Origin: Pseudomonadota bacterium
GTDB taxonomy: Bacteria; Pseudomonadota; Gammaproteobacteria; Xanthomonadales; Rhodanobacteraceae
Direction: 5' to 3'
DNA length: 51,586 nt
NCBI GenBank assembly: GCA_021780735.1
Contig: JAJXYE010000334.1
Location: 1-51,586, forward strand
The position numbers and the translations under genes were made by a program. Positions 8,770 through 16,606 of this stretch are shown here, piece after piece (position 1 is the stretch's first letter; each line of letters begins with the position of its first letter). The notes below the pieces were generated by a model. It made no database searches. It had not been told where the DNA came from and saw only the letters and a program-made list of their open reading frames with translations.

Positions 8770-9903
8770 ATGAGCGTGGCGGTGTATGTCACATATTGGG
8801 CCTGCCTCTTGCTCCTGGTATATGTCTTCGCCGGTTACCCGCTGGCCATCTGGTGTTGGTCCTGGCTACTGCCTCGGCGGATATGCAAATTGCAGATCAC
8901 CCCCACCATAACCGTAGTGATGGCGATTAATGACGGTGCCGATCTGGTTCAGGCCAAGCTGGCAAACCTGCTTGAACTCGATTACCCGGCCGACAAGATC
9001 GATATCGTGGTGGCGTGCGATGGCTGCCGGGACGATACAGCCGCCCAGTGCCGGAATTTTTCCGGACTGCAAATTCGCGTGATGGAATTCGCCGAGCGGC
9101 GCGGCAACGCGGCCTGCCTGAATGATGCTGCCGCTGGAGCTGCCGGCGAGTTGTTGCTGATCACCGACCCGCGTCAGCAGCTGGATCCGCAGGCGCTGCG
9201 TGAACTGGCAGCCAACCTGGCTGACCCGACGGTCGGTGCAGTCAGTGGCGAAATGCGGCTGAGCGACGCCAGTGCCGGTATTGCCCGGGGTATCGACGCC
9301 TGTTGGCGCTACGAAACCCTGATACGACATGCAGAAAGCCGCTCGGGCTCGACGGTCGGCGTCACCGGTGCCATCTACGCGATGCGTCGCAGCCTGTTTC
9401 AGCCGCTTCCTCCAGGGACAATACTCGGAGACGTGCTGATGCCGATGACTCTCGCCGCGAGCGGTCGGCGCGTGGTTTTCGAGCCGCTGGCGCTGTCCTG
9501 GGTTCGATCCGCGCAACAGTCGGCAGAGGAACGTCGGCGCATGATTCGCAGGCTGGCCGGCAATTTTCAGTTGTTGCAGCTGGCGCCGTGGTTGCTGCAG
9601 CCATGGCGCAATCCGTTGTGGTGGCGCTTCGTCAGCCACGAGTTGCTGCGTTTGCTGGCGCCGTGGCTGTTGCTGTTGCTGACGCTTTGCAGTGCCTTGC
9701 TGGCGACGCACCATCGCTTGTGTGCCTGGAGCCTGCTTGCGCTGCTGACAGGGCTGGCGATCTTGCTGCTGGATCGCCGAATGCCGTCCGCAGTGGCACG
9801 ATGGCTGCCCGTGCGGCTTGCCGTCGTATTCGGCTACCTGAATCTTTTCGCGGCACAGGCGCTGATCGCGTTTGCGCGCAACCGGAGAATGCATCTGTGG
9901 TGA
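8770..9903 (+). CDS. membrane glycosyltransferase, family 2
   Basis: 377 residues. An N-terminal TM helix (about 3-28) precedes a GT-A domain: ITVVMAINDGADLVQAKLANL, DIVVACDGCRDDTAAQCRNF, LLLITDPRQQLDP in place of the usual DxD segment, GDVLMPMTLAASG, and RRRMIRRLAGNFQLLQ, matching the (Q/R)xxRW-like acceptor motif. C-terminal TM helices lie at about 290-365. It probably adds a sugar to the lipid-linked EPS repeat at the inner-membrane face. The start ATG gives MSVAVYVTYW. An upstream extension of 65 codons lacks coding character. The classical metal-binding DxD is not obvious. Confidence 0.82.
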   Translation: MSVAVYVTYWACLLLLVYVFAGYPLAIWCWSWLLPRRICKLQITPTITVVMAINDGADLVQAKLANLLELDYPADKIDIVVACDGCRDDTAAQCRNFSGLQIRVMEFAERRGNAACLNDAAAGAAGELLLITDPRQQLDPQALRELAANLADPTVGAVSGEMRLSDASAGIARGIDACWRYETLIRHAESRSGSTVGVTGAIYAMRRSLFQPLPPGTILGDVLMPMTLAASGRRVVFEPLALSWVRSAQQSAEERRRMIRRLAGNFQLLQLAPWLLQPWRNPLWWRFVSHELLRLLAPWLLLLLTLCSALLATHHRLCAWSLLALLTGLAILLLDRRMPSAVARWLPVRLAVVFGYLNLFAAQALIAFARNRRMHLW

Positions 9904-10096
9904 TTGATGAGGTTCATGACCGCCCGGTTCCGGTGCGAAGAAGTCGTCAGGACATGTTGTGTAATGCTCAAGTCGAGACGCGCGCGCGTGCCGGAACTCG
10001 CCACATGCAGACCGCGTTGCGCAGGCTGCGGGCGCGGCTCGAGTTGACCCCGTGCTCCGCGGCGCATCGAGAAGGCCGGACAACCGCGGGTTCTGC

Positions 10097-11398
10097 ATGT
10101 TTATCCTGATCGTCATCTACCTGATCCTTACCATCATTCGCCCGCAGGACTATATGCAGGCGCTTGCCGGCATTCCGATTCTGCCGGCCGCGCTCATCCT
10201 TGCATTCGTCGCATGGCTCGGCTCGCCCAAGAAGACGATGGCGGCGCCGCAGCTCTATATCTTGCCGGTGTTCCTGCTGGCGTTGCTGATGTCGGAAGTG
10301 GCCAACAGCTGGTTGGGCGGCGCGATTGAGCAGCTGAGGCAGTTTTCGCCGGTAGTGATCTCATTTTTCGTGCTCGTCACGGCGGTGTCCGCCAGTCGTG
10401 AGCGGGTGGTCACCACCTTCGTCGTCTTCGTCCTGTGCTCGATGCTGCTGGCGCTGCATGGAATCGATCAGTTCAATCACGGAGTCGGCTGGACCGGAAT
10501 GGGCCTCTCGGAGGACAGACGCATCCAGTACGTGGGGATCTTCAATGACCCGAATGACCTGGGGCTGCTGTTTGTCGCGGTCTTGCCGATGGCGTGCTAT
10601 CTCTGCGCGCGAGCTGGCTTTCTGGGACGCTTGTTCTGGCTCGCGGGGGCTGGCCTGCTGCTGTACGGCATTTATCTGACCAACTCGCGTGGCGCCTTCC
10701 TGGCAGTCATGGTGATCGTCGGAGTCTACATCTGGCACAAACGTGGCCTGATCTCTGCCCTTTTTCTCGGCGGGGTCGGCATGATGGGCCTGCTGATGCT
10801 GCCCACGCGTGCGCAGGACATCGATGTCGATGACCCATCCGCATTCGGGCGCGTTGACGCCTGGTACGAAGGGCTGCACATGTTTCGCACGCACCCGTTG
10901 TTTGGCGTAGGCGCGGGCAACTTCACCGACTACAACTACCTGACCGCGCACAATTCGTTCGTGCTGGTGCTGGCCGAGACCGGACTGTTTGGCTACACCC
11001 TGTGGCTGGCCTTTGTCGGTTACAGTTTCATGATGACGCTCCGGATACTGCGCCATACCGGGAGTCCGTCCGCAAGTCAGGCCGAGGTGACGCCGGAGCA
11101 AGCCGATGCGAAATCACGCAGAGTCGAATGGGAGCGTGAGCGCGGTGTGGCGCTGACCTTGCTGCTGTCGTTGTGCGGCATGTTCGCGGCGGCATTTTTT
11201 CTCAGCCGCAGCTACATGATCGTCCTGTACCTGATGATTGCCGTCGTGGTGGGTCACTTCGTCGGCGTACGTCGCCGCTTCCCCGAGGTCGACGGCTTCA
11301 GCCTGATTTCGGATGGCTGGATCTGGGGCCCGCTGGCTCTGGGCTCGATCGCGCTGCTGTTTATCGTGGTTGCCGTGTTGATGCGACTCGCCGCATGA
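10097..11398 (+). CDS. O-antigen ligase/polymerase-like membrane protein
   Basis: 433 residues, about 11-12 TM helices, starting MFILIVIYLILTIIRPQDY. The Wzy_C/O-antigen-ligase pattern is clear: GIFNDPNDLGLLFVAVLP, LTNSRGAFLAVMV, then a large periplasmic loop with AFGRVDAWYEGLHMFRTHPLFGVGAGNF and AHNSFVLVLAETGLFGY. In a Wzx/Wzy-type EPS locus this is the best candidate for the repeat-unit polymerase, though ligases share the fold and cannot be told apart by sequence. A hydrophilic insert (about 320-350) sits before the last helices. The gene overlaps the flippase start by four bases (ATGA), implying translational coupling. Confidence 0.85.
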   Translation: MFILIVIYLILTIIRPQDYMQALAGIPILPAALILAFVAWLGSPKKTMAAPQLYILPVFLLALLMSEVANSWLGGAIEQLRQFSPVVISFFVLVTAVSASRERVVTTFVVFVLCSMLLALHGIDQFNHGVGWTGMGLSEDRRIQYVGIFNDPNDLGLLFVAVLPMACYLCARAGFLGRLFWLAGAGLLLYGIYLTNSRGAFLAVMVIVGVYIWHKRGLISALFLGGVGMMGLLMLPTRAQDIDVDDPSAFGRVDAWYEGLHMFRTHPLFGVGAGNFTDYNYLTAHNSFVLVLAETGLFGYTLWLAFVGYSFMMTLRILRHTGSPSASQAEVTPEQADAKSRRVEWERERGVALTLLLSLCGMFAAAFFLSRSYMIVLYLMIAVVVGHFVGVRRRFPEVDGFSLISDGWIWGPLALGSIALLFIVVAVLMRLAA

Positions 11399-12945
11399 CT
11401 GCCCGCGATCGCGCGTTGCGCAACACCTTTTTCTCGTCGATCGGTATCTATACCGAATATGTGCTCGGCATGGTTGCCGCGATTCTTATTGCACGTGGCC
11501 TCGGCCCGGATCACTACGGCATCTATGGCCTGTTCATCTGGTTTGCCTCGGTTGGCATCGTGGTGACCAACTCCGGCATCACCACCGGAGTGATCAAGTT
11601 CGTCGCGGAGCTTCGTGGCACCGGGCAGCGCGACATGATCAAGCCCGTGCTTGCGCGCCTGCGCAGAGTTCAGTACTGGCACCTGATCCTGGTAGCTGTT
11701 GCCGCTTCGATACTCTTTGCTGTTGCGGGCAAGCGATTCGCCCGAGAGCTGCATCTGCTGGAGTTCGGCCTGCTGCTGGTTGCCGTCGGCATGCGTGCGC
11801 CGTACATGTTCAATATTGCGATTGCCAAGGGATTCGAAGCCTTCGACGCGACGGCCAAGGTGGCGATGGTGGCTGCGCCGCTCAACCTGGCGATGGTCGT
11901 GACGGCAAGCCTGCTGCACGCTCCGATCACCTGGTTCCTTGTGGTGTATGTGATCTCCAGTGCCGTGTTCCTGCTGATCTCGCAACAACAGGCGCGCCGC
12001 GTATTGCGTGGGCTGCCAAGTCCGGTTTCGTTGCCTGAAGAGTTGGTGCGTCGAATGCGTCGCCATCTTCGTATCGTGTCGGTGACGATCATCGTGAGCT
12101 TCCTGATAGCGAGCGATGTCGAAATACTGTTCTTGAATCTGTACGCCTCTTCAGCATCCGCTGGCTATTTCAAGGTCGCCTATCAACTGGCCACCGGAAT
12201 CATGCTGATGGTGCCCGGCGTGTTTGGCGCCGTGTTGTTGCCGATGATGGCCAAGGCACAAAGTCAGGGTCGCGAGGTGGGCGGGCGCCGTTTTGTGGCA
12301 GTCACAAGCTACCTGATGCTGCTGGCGGCACCGGTGGTGGCGTTCGGCGCCAGCTTTTCAGGTTCGATCATCAGTCTGCTGTACGGCGCTTCCTATGCGG
12401 AGTCTTCGCCGGTATTCGCATGGTGCCTGTTTGCCTGTGGAGTGAGCACCCTGATCCAGGGCGCCACCAGTCTGCTCATGAGCGCCGACCGGCAGCATAC
12501 CGTGCTGATCATGACCGTCCTGCTGGGAGTGCTGAAGATGGTGCTCGACTTCACCCTGATCACCCGTTTCGGGTTGTCCGGATCGGTAGCGGCCATTGTG
12601 ATCGAGACACTGGTGATCGCCGCGTCATACCTGACGGTGGGGATGCGAGTCAGTGGCGCGCGTCTGGAATGGCTGCGCCTGCTGCGCGTGGTGTTGGCGG
12701 CGGCACTGGCGGCGGCACTGACGTGGCCGATTCATATGCTGCACCTTTCGCCGTTGCCGTCATTGTTGCTCGGCGCCGTGGTACTGACGCCCGGCTATGC
12801 TCTGCTGACCCTGTTCCTGCAATGCTGGAGCCACGCGGACATCGAGCAGTTGCAGGGGCTCCATCTCCGTCTTGCCGCGGGTCGACCGCGGTTGTTGGGG
12901 CGCCTGCTTGGCTGGGCGGGTGCACGCGCGGGACTGAAATCATGA
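11395..12945 (+). CDS. oligosaccharide flippase (Wzx/MATE-type)
   Basis: 516 residues with about 14 hydrophobic segments. The N-terminus (RALRNTFFSSIGIYTEYVLG, ARGLGPDHYGIYGLFIWFAS) is typical of polysaccharide-biosynthesis flippases, which move lipid-linked repeat units across the inner membrane. The start ATG overlaps the previous stop and the stop overlaps the next ATG, so it is coupled on both sides. A tandem 12-bp duplication at 12697-12720 encodes a repeated AAAL in a TM segment near residue 440. Confidence 0.9.
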   Translation: MTARDRALRNTFFSSIGIYTEYVLGMVAAILIARGLGPDHYGIYGLFIWFASVGIVVTNSGITTGVIKFVAELRGTGQRDMIKPVLARLRRVQYWHLILVAVAASILFAVAGKRFARELHLLEFGLLLVAVGMRAPYMFNIAIAKGFEAFDATAKVAMVAAPLNLAMVVTASLLHAPITWFLVVYVISSAVFLLISQQQARRVLRGLPSPVSLPEELVRRMRRHLRIVSVTIIVSFLIASDVEILFLNLYASSASAGYFKVAYQLATGIMLMVPGVFGAVLLPMMAKAQSQGREVGGRRFVAVTSYLMLLAAPVVAFGASFSGSIISLLYGASYAESSPVFAWCLFACGVSTLIQGATSLLMSADRQHTVLIMTVLLGVLKMVLDFTLITRFGLSGSVAAIVIETLVIAASYLTVGMRVSGARLEWLRLLRVVLAAALAAALTWPIHMLHLSPLPSLLLGAVVLTPGYALLTLFLQCWSHADIEQLQGLHLRLAAGRPRLLGRLLGWAGARAGLKS

Positions 12946-14315
12946 AGACATCATGGTACGAGAAGGCGTTTCGTCACGTGCTCTATCCTGCCTGGGAGAC
13001 CGGCTTGCGTCGGCGTCGCACCCTGGCGTACATGGCCGAGTACCGGCGTGACCAGTGGCTGACGCCGGAGCAGATTGCCGGGCTGCAATGGCAACGCCTG
13101 AAACGGTTGCTGGAGCATTGCGAGCGCGAGGTACCGTATTACCGGCGTCGCTGGCGCGAGCTGGGTATCGTGGTGGCGGATATCCGCAATATGGACGACT
13201 ACGCCAGGTTGCCGCTGCTGACCAAGGCGGACATCCGTCTCAATCTTGATGAATTGAAGGCAGTCTCCTGGCGCGAGCATCTGCTGTACAAGGCGACGGG
13301 GGGTTCGACTGGCGACCCGTTGCGCTTCGGCTACACCAGGGAGAGCTACGAGCGCCGTACCGCGGTGATGTGGCGTGGCTATGAATGGGCCGGCTCTCGC
13401 ATGGGGCGGCCCACGCTGTTCCTGTGGGGTGGGGCGGTAGGCGAACAGACCAGGATGCAGCATCTCAAGGAGCGCATATACAACGCAGCCTTCGCGCGAC
13501 GCGTCCTCAACAGCTTCCACATGACCGAAGCCAACATGTCTGAATTCGCCGACGCGATCGACAGCTATCGGCCGCAGGTGATTGTGGGTTACGTCGGACC
13601 ACTGGTACGTCTGGCGCAATGGTTGATAGCCACCGGGCGCCGGGTGGCGCGGCCGCAAAGCATCATTGGCGCAGCCGAGGCTTTGCATGAATTCCAGCGA
13701 CAGCTGATCGAACAGGCGTTCGGCTGCCCCGCCTACAATACGTATGGCTGTCGCGAGTTCATGCTGATCGCCGCAGAATGTGACAAGCGTGAAGGCTTGC
13801 ACGTCAATGCCGATCACCTGGTGGTCGAGTTGAACCGATCGGCAGCTGTGACGTCGGCGGACCAGGCGGGTGAAGTGGTGATTACCGATCTCTACAACTA
13901 TGGCATGCCGTTTGTGCGGTATCTCAACGGCGATCTGGCCACGGCATCCGACCATCACTGCAGTTGTGGTCGCGGGCTGCCGCTTCTGCAGCGGGTCGAT
14001 GGACGCATGCTCGACGCAATCCGCACGCCGGCCGGTCACATACTGCCGGGCGAATTCTTTCCGCACATGCTGAAGGACGTGCCGGGGCTGGTGCGCTTCC
14101 AGGTGGTGCAGCGGCGGCTGGATCAACTCGAGCTGGCGCTTGTGCGCGGCCCGGGTTTCGACGACTCCTCACTCGATTACATCCGCCATGAACTGGCCAA
14201 GGTGGTCGGTGACAGCCTTGCCATTCATTTCCGCTTCGTCGAGGACATTCCATTGACGCCAAGTGGAAAGTGGCGTGTAACCATGTCGGAACTGCCAGTC
14301 ACGCCTGCCGCATGA
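12942..14315 (+). CDS. PaaK/CapK-like adenylate-forming enzyme
   Basis: 457 residues related to phenylacetate-CoA ligases. Visible signatures are the AMP-binding loop YKATGGSTGDPLRF (TGGSTG at 119-124), NTYGCREF, the YNYGMPFVRYLNGDLA segment that corresponds to the late adenylation core motif, and CSCGRGLPLLQRVDGRMLD as in PaaK/CapK. CapK-type proteins recur in capsule/EPS loci but their substrate is generally not known. Activation of an acyl or aminoacyl group for sugar decoration is an inference. The start and stop both overlap neighbouring genes by four bases, so expression is tied to the flippase and the following glycosyltransferase. Confidence 0.87.
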   Translation: MKTSWYEKAFRHVLYPAWETGLRRRRTLAYMAEYRRDQWLTPEQIAGLQWQRLKRLLEHCEREVPYYRRRWRELGIVVADIRNMDDYARLPLLTKADIRLNLDELKAVSWREHLLYKATGGSTGDPLRFGYTRESYERRTAVMWRGYEWAGSRMGRPTLFLWGGAVGEQTRMQHLKERIYNAAFARRVLNSFHMTEANMSEFADAIDSYRPQVIVGYVGPLVRLAQWLIATGRRVARPQSIIGAAEALHEFQRQLIEQAFGCPAYNTYGCREFMLIAAECDKREGLHVNADHLVVELNRSAAVTSADQAGEVVITDLYNYGMPFVRYLNGDLATASDHHCSCGRGLPLLQRVDGRMLDAIRTPAGHILPGEFFPHMLKDVPGLVRFQVVQRRLDQLELALVRGPGFDDSSLDYIRHELAKVVGDSLAIHFRFVEDIPLTPSGKWRVTMSELPVTPAA

Positions 14316-15421
14316 ACATCACCCACGTCGTCGAGAACCTCAATCGCGGCGGCCTTGAGCGCATGGTCATCGACCTGGTCACCTTGCAACAGCGGCAGGG
14401 CCACCACTGCCAGGTGCTGTGCCTGTTTGAGCTGGGAACGCAGGCGCAGGAACTGACTGGGACGGGCATTGCGGTCAGCGCCTGCGGCAAGCGGCGGGGA
14501 CTGGATCTGCGTGCTCTGGCGCGGATGCGTGGGGCCTTGCGCAGTCATGCCACCGAGGTGCTGCATACGCACAACGCCGTGGCGCACTATCACGCGGTCT
14601 GGGCAAGCACCGGGCTGGGTATGCGCAAGGTAGTCAACACCCGCCACGGCATGGGGGCGAACCGGCGCTCCGGTAGACGCGAGTGGCTGTACCGGCGAGC
14701 GCTCGCCGGCACGGACGTGGTGGCCACCGTATGCGAGGCGGCCCGCGCCGACGCCGTGCGCCGCGGGATCCTGCCGTCGGCAAAGGCGCGGGTAGTGCCC
14801 AATGGCATTCGGGTGGAGGCATTCATCCAGGCATCGCCCGGACACCGCGTGCGGCTGCGCCAGATGCTGGGACTTCCGCCGCAGACCCGGATCATAGGCA
14901 GCGTCGGCCGCCTCAACTGGACCAAGGATCAGGCCAGCCTGATCCGCGCGTTCGGCATGGTTCGCCGGCAGCTTGCGGAAGCGGAGCTGGTGCTGATCGG
15001 GGATGGCGAACTGCGTGCCGAGTTGCAGCAATGTGCTGCCGCCGAAGGGGTGGCCGGACAGGTGCACTTGCTGGGCGACCGAAGCGATGTGCGCGAGTTG
15101 CTGCCCGGATTGGACCTGTTCGTACTGTCCTCGCTGAGCGAGGGTTATTCGATGGCCCTGCTCGAGGCTTGCGCCAGCGCATTGCCGATCGTGGCCACGG
15201 CGGTGGGCGGCAACGGCGAGATTGTGCGCGACGGGGTCAGCGGCTGCCTCGTGCCTGCTGGCGATGCACCGGCGCTGGCCGCCGCGATGACCGCGCTGCT
15301 GGCGGAGCCCGAACAGGCGCAGGTGCTGGGTGCGGCGGCACGAGCCTGGGTCGAGGCCGAGGGCTCGCTGGAGGCGATGGCTGCGCGTTACGACGCGCTA
15401 TATCGCGGTCAAGCGGAGTGA
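14312..15421 (+). CDS. glycosyltransferase family 4
   Basis: 369-residue GT-B enzyme. The N-terminal half starts ITHVVENLNRGGLERMVIDL, with LHTHNAVAHYHAVW and RHGMGANRR. The C-terminal nucleotide-sugar domain has IGSVGRLNWTKDQASLIRAF, LVLIGDGELRAEL, VHLLGDRSDVRELLPGLDLF and the EX7E-type region SLSEGYSMALLEACASALP. It likely extends the lipid-linked EPS unit in the cytoplasm. The start overlaps the previous stop (ATGA). A four-base gap separates it from the next GT4 gene. Confidence 0.92.
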   Translation: MNITHVVENLNRGGLERMVIDLVTLQQRQGHHCQVLCLFELGTQAQELTGTGIAVSACGKRRGLDLRALARMRGALRSHATEVLHTHNAVAHYHAVWASTGLGMRKVVNTRHGMGANRRSGRREWLYRRALAGTDVVATVCEAARADAVRRGILPSAKARVVPNGIRVEAFIQASPGHRVRLRQMLGLPPQTRIIGSVGRLNWTKDQASLIRAFGMVRRQLAEAELVLIGDGELRAELQQCAAAEGVAGQVHLLGDRSDVRELLPGLDLFVLSSLSEGYSMALLEACASALPIVATAVGGNGEIVRDGVSGCLVPAGDAPALAAAMTALLAEPEQAQVLGAAARAWVEAEGSLEAMAARYDALYRGQAE

Positions 15422-15425
15422 GTGC

Positions 15426-16580
15426 ATGCGTTTGAAGCTGCTGGTGCTGACCAACCTGTTTCCAACCCCGTGGGATCCCCTGCGTGGCGCATTCAATCGC
15501 CAGCAGTTCGAACGGCTGGGTCAGCGCCACGACGTGCATGTGCTCACCGCGGTGGACTTTCGCGAGCGGTTGGGTGGAGTGCGCGGAGCTGTCGAAGTGC
15601 CCGGCTTGCACACCGACCATTTCGTGTTCATGTTCCCGCCGGGGATCGGTTCGCTGCATGCCGGTTGCTGGTTCATCTCCCTGCTGCTTCAGCACGGCCG
15701 TCGCCTTCGCGCCGAAAAATACGACGGCATACTGGCCAGCTGGGCCTATCCGGATGCCGTCGCGGCGGGCTGGCTGGCGCGATGGCTGGGCATTCCGTAT
15801 GCGGTCAAGGTACATGGCAGCGACCTGAATGTGATGGCCGAGGACACGTTGCGACGGCCACAGATCCGCTCCGCCTTGCGCCACGCCGGCGCCGTGGTGG
15901 CGGTGAGTCGAGCGCTGGCCGACAAGGCCGTGGTGATCGGCGCCGATCCGGCCCGGGTGCACACCATCTACAACGGCGTCGACGATCAGCGCTTTGCACC
16001 GGGGTCGCAGCAGGAGGCGCGGCAACGCCTGCAGTTGCCGGCCGACCAGCCGCTGCTGCTCTATGTTGGCAATCTCAAGCAGACCAAGGGCTGCGTCGAC
16101 CTGCTCGAGGCCTTTCCCGCCCTGCTGGCGAGCCAGCCGCAGGCGCGCCTGGTGTATGTGGGTGCCGGTCCCTGCCGGGCCGAGCTGCTGCAACGCGCCA
16201 GCGCGCTGGGGTGCGCCGATCGGGTCGACCTGATGGGTGCCGTGGCACACACGCAATTGGGTGACTGGTTTCGCGCGGCCGACCTGTTGTGCCTGCCCAG
16301 CCACAATGAAGGCGTACCCAACGTGGTGTTGGAGGCAATGGCCTGCGGCACGCCGGTGGTGGCCAGCCGGGTCGGCGGCATTCCCGAAGTGTTGCCGGAA
16401 TACGCTGGCATCCTCGTGCCGGCACGCGACCGGGCGGCGCTGTCGGTAGCCCTGATCGACGCCACGGCGCGCAACTGGGAGCGCGACCGTATCGTCGAGC
16501 ACGCGCGCGGTTTCCGCTGGGATGACAACATTGACCGGCTGGAACGTGTCCTGCAGACCGTTGTCGCCGGCACGGATTAG
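15426..16580 (+). CDS. glycosyltransferase family 4
   Basis: 384-residue GT-B enzyme, last gene of the first plus-strand arm. It starts MRLKLLVLTNLFPTPWDPLR, typical of GT4 enzymes of EPS loci. Further motifs are YAVKVHGSDLNVM, VVAVSRALADKAV, IYNGVDDQRFAPG, LLYVGNLKQTKGCVDLLEAF and the EX7E region HNEGVPNVVLEAMACGTPVV. It converges on the fusion gene, with only 26 bases between them and no clear terminator. Confidence 0.93.
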   Translation: MRLKLLVLTNLFPTPWDPLRGAFNRQQFERLGQRHDVHVLTAVDFRERLGGVRGAVEVPGLHTDHFVFMFPPGIGSLHAGCWFISLLLQHGRRLRAEKYDGILASWAYPDAVAAGWLARWLGIPYAVKVHGSDLNVMAEDTLRRPQIRSALRHAGAVVAVSRALADKAVVIGADPARVHTIYNGVDDQRFAPGSQQEARQRLQLPADQPLLLYVGNLKQTKGCVDLLEAFPALLASQPQARLVYVGAGPCRAELLQRASALGCADRVDLMGAVAHTQLGDWFRAADLLCLPSHNEGVPNVVLEAMACGTPVVASRVGGIPEVLPEYAGILVPARDRAALSVALIDATARNWERDRIVEHARGFRWDDNIDRLERVLQTVVAGTD

Positions 16581-16606
16581 TTGCTACACCGCTTGCACCG
16601 CGACTC

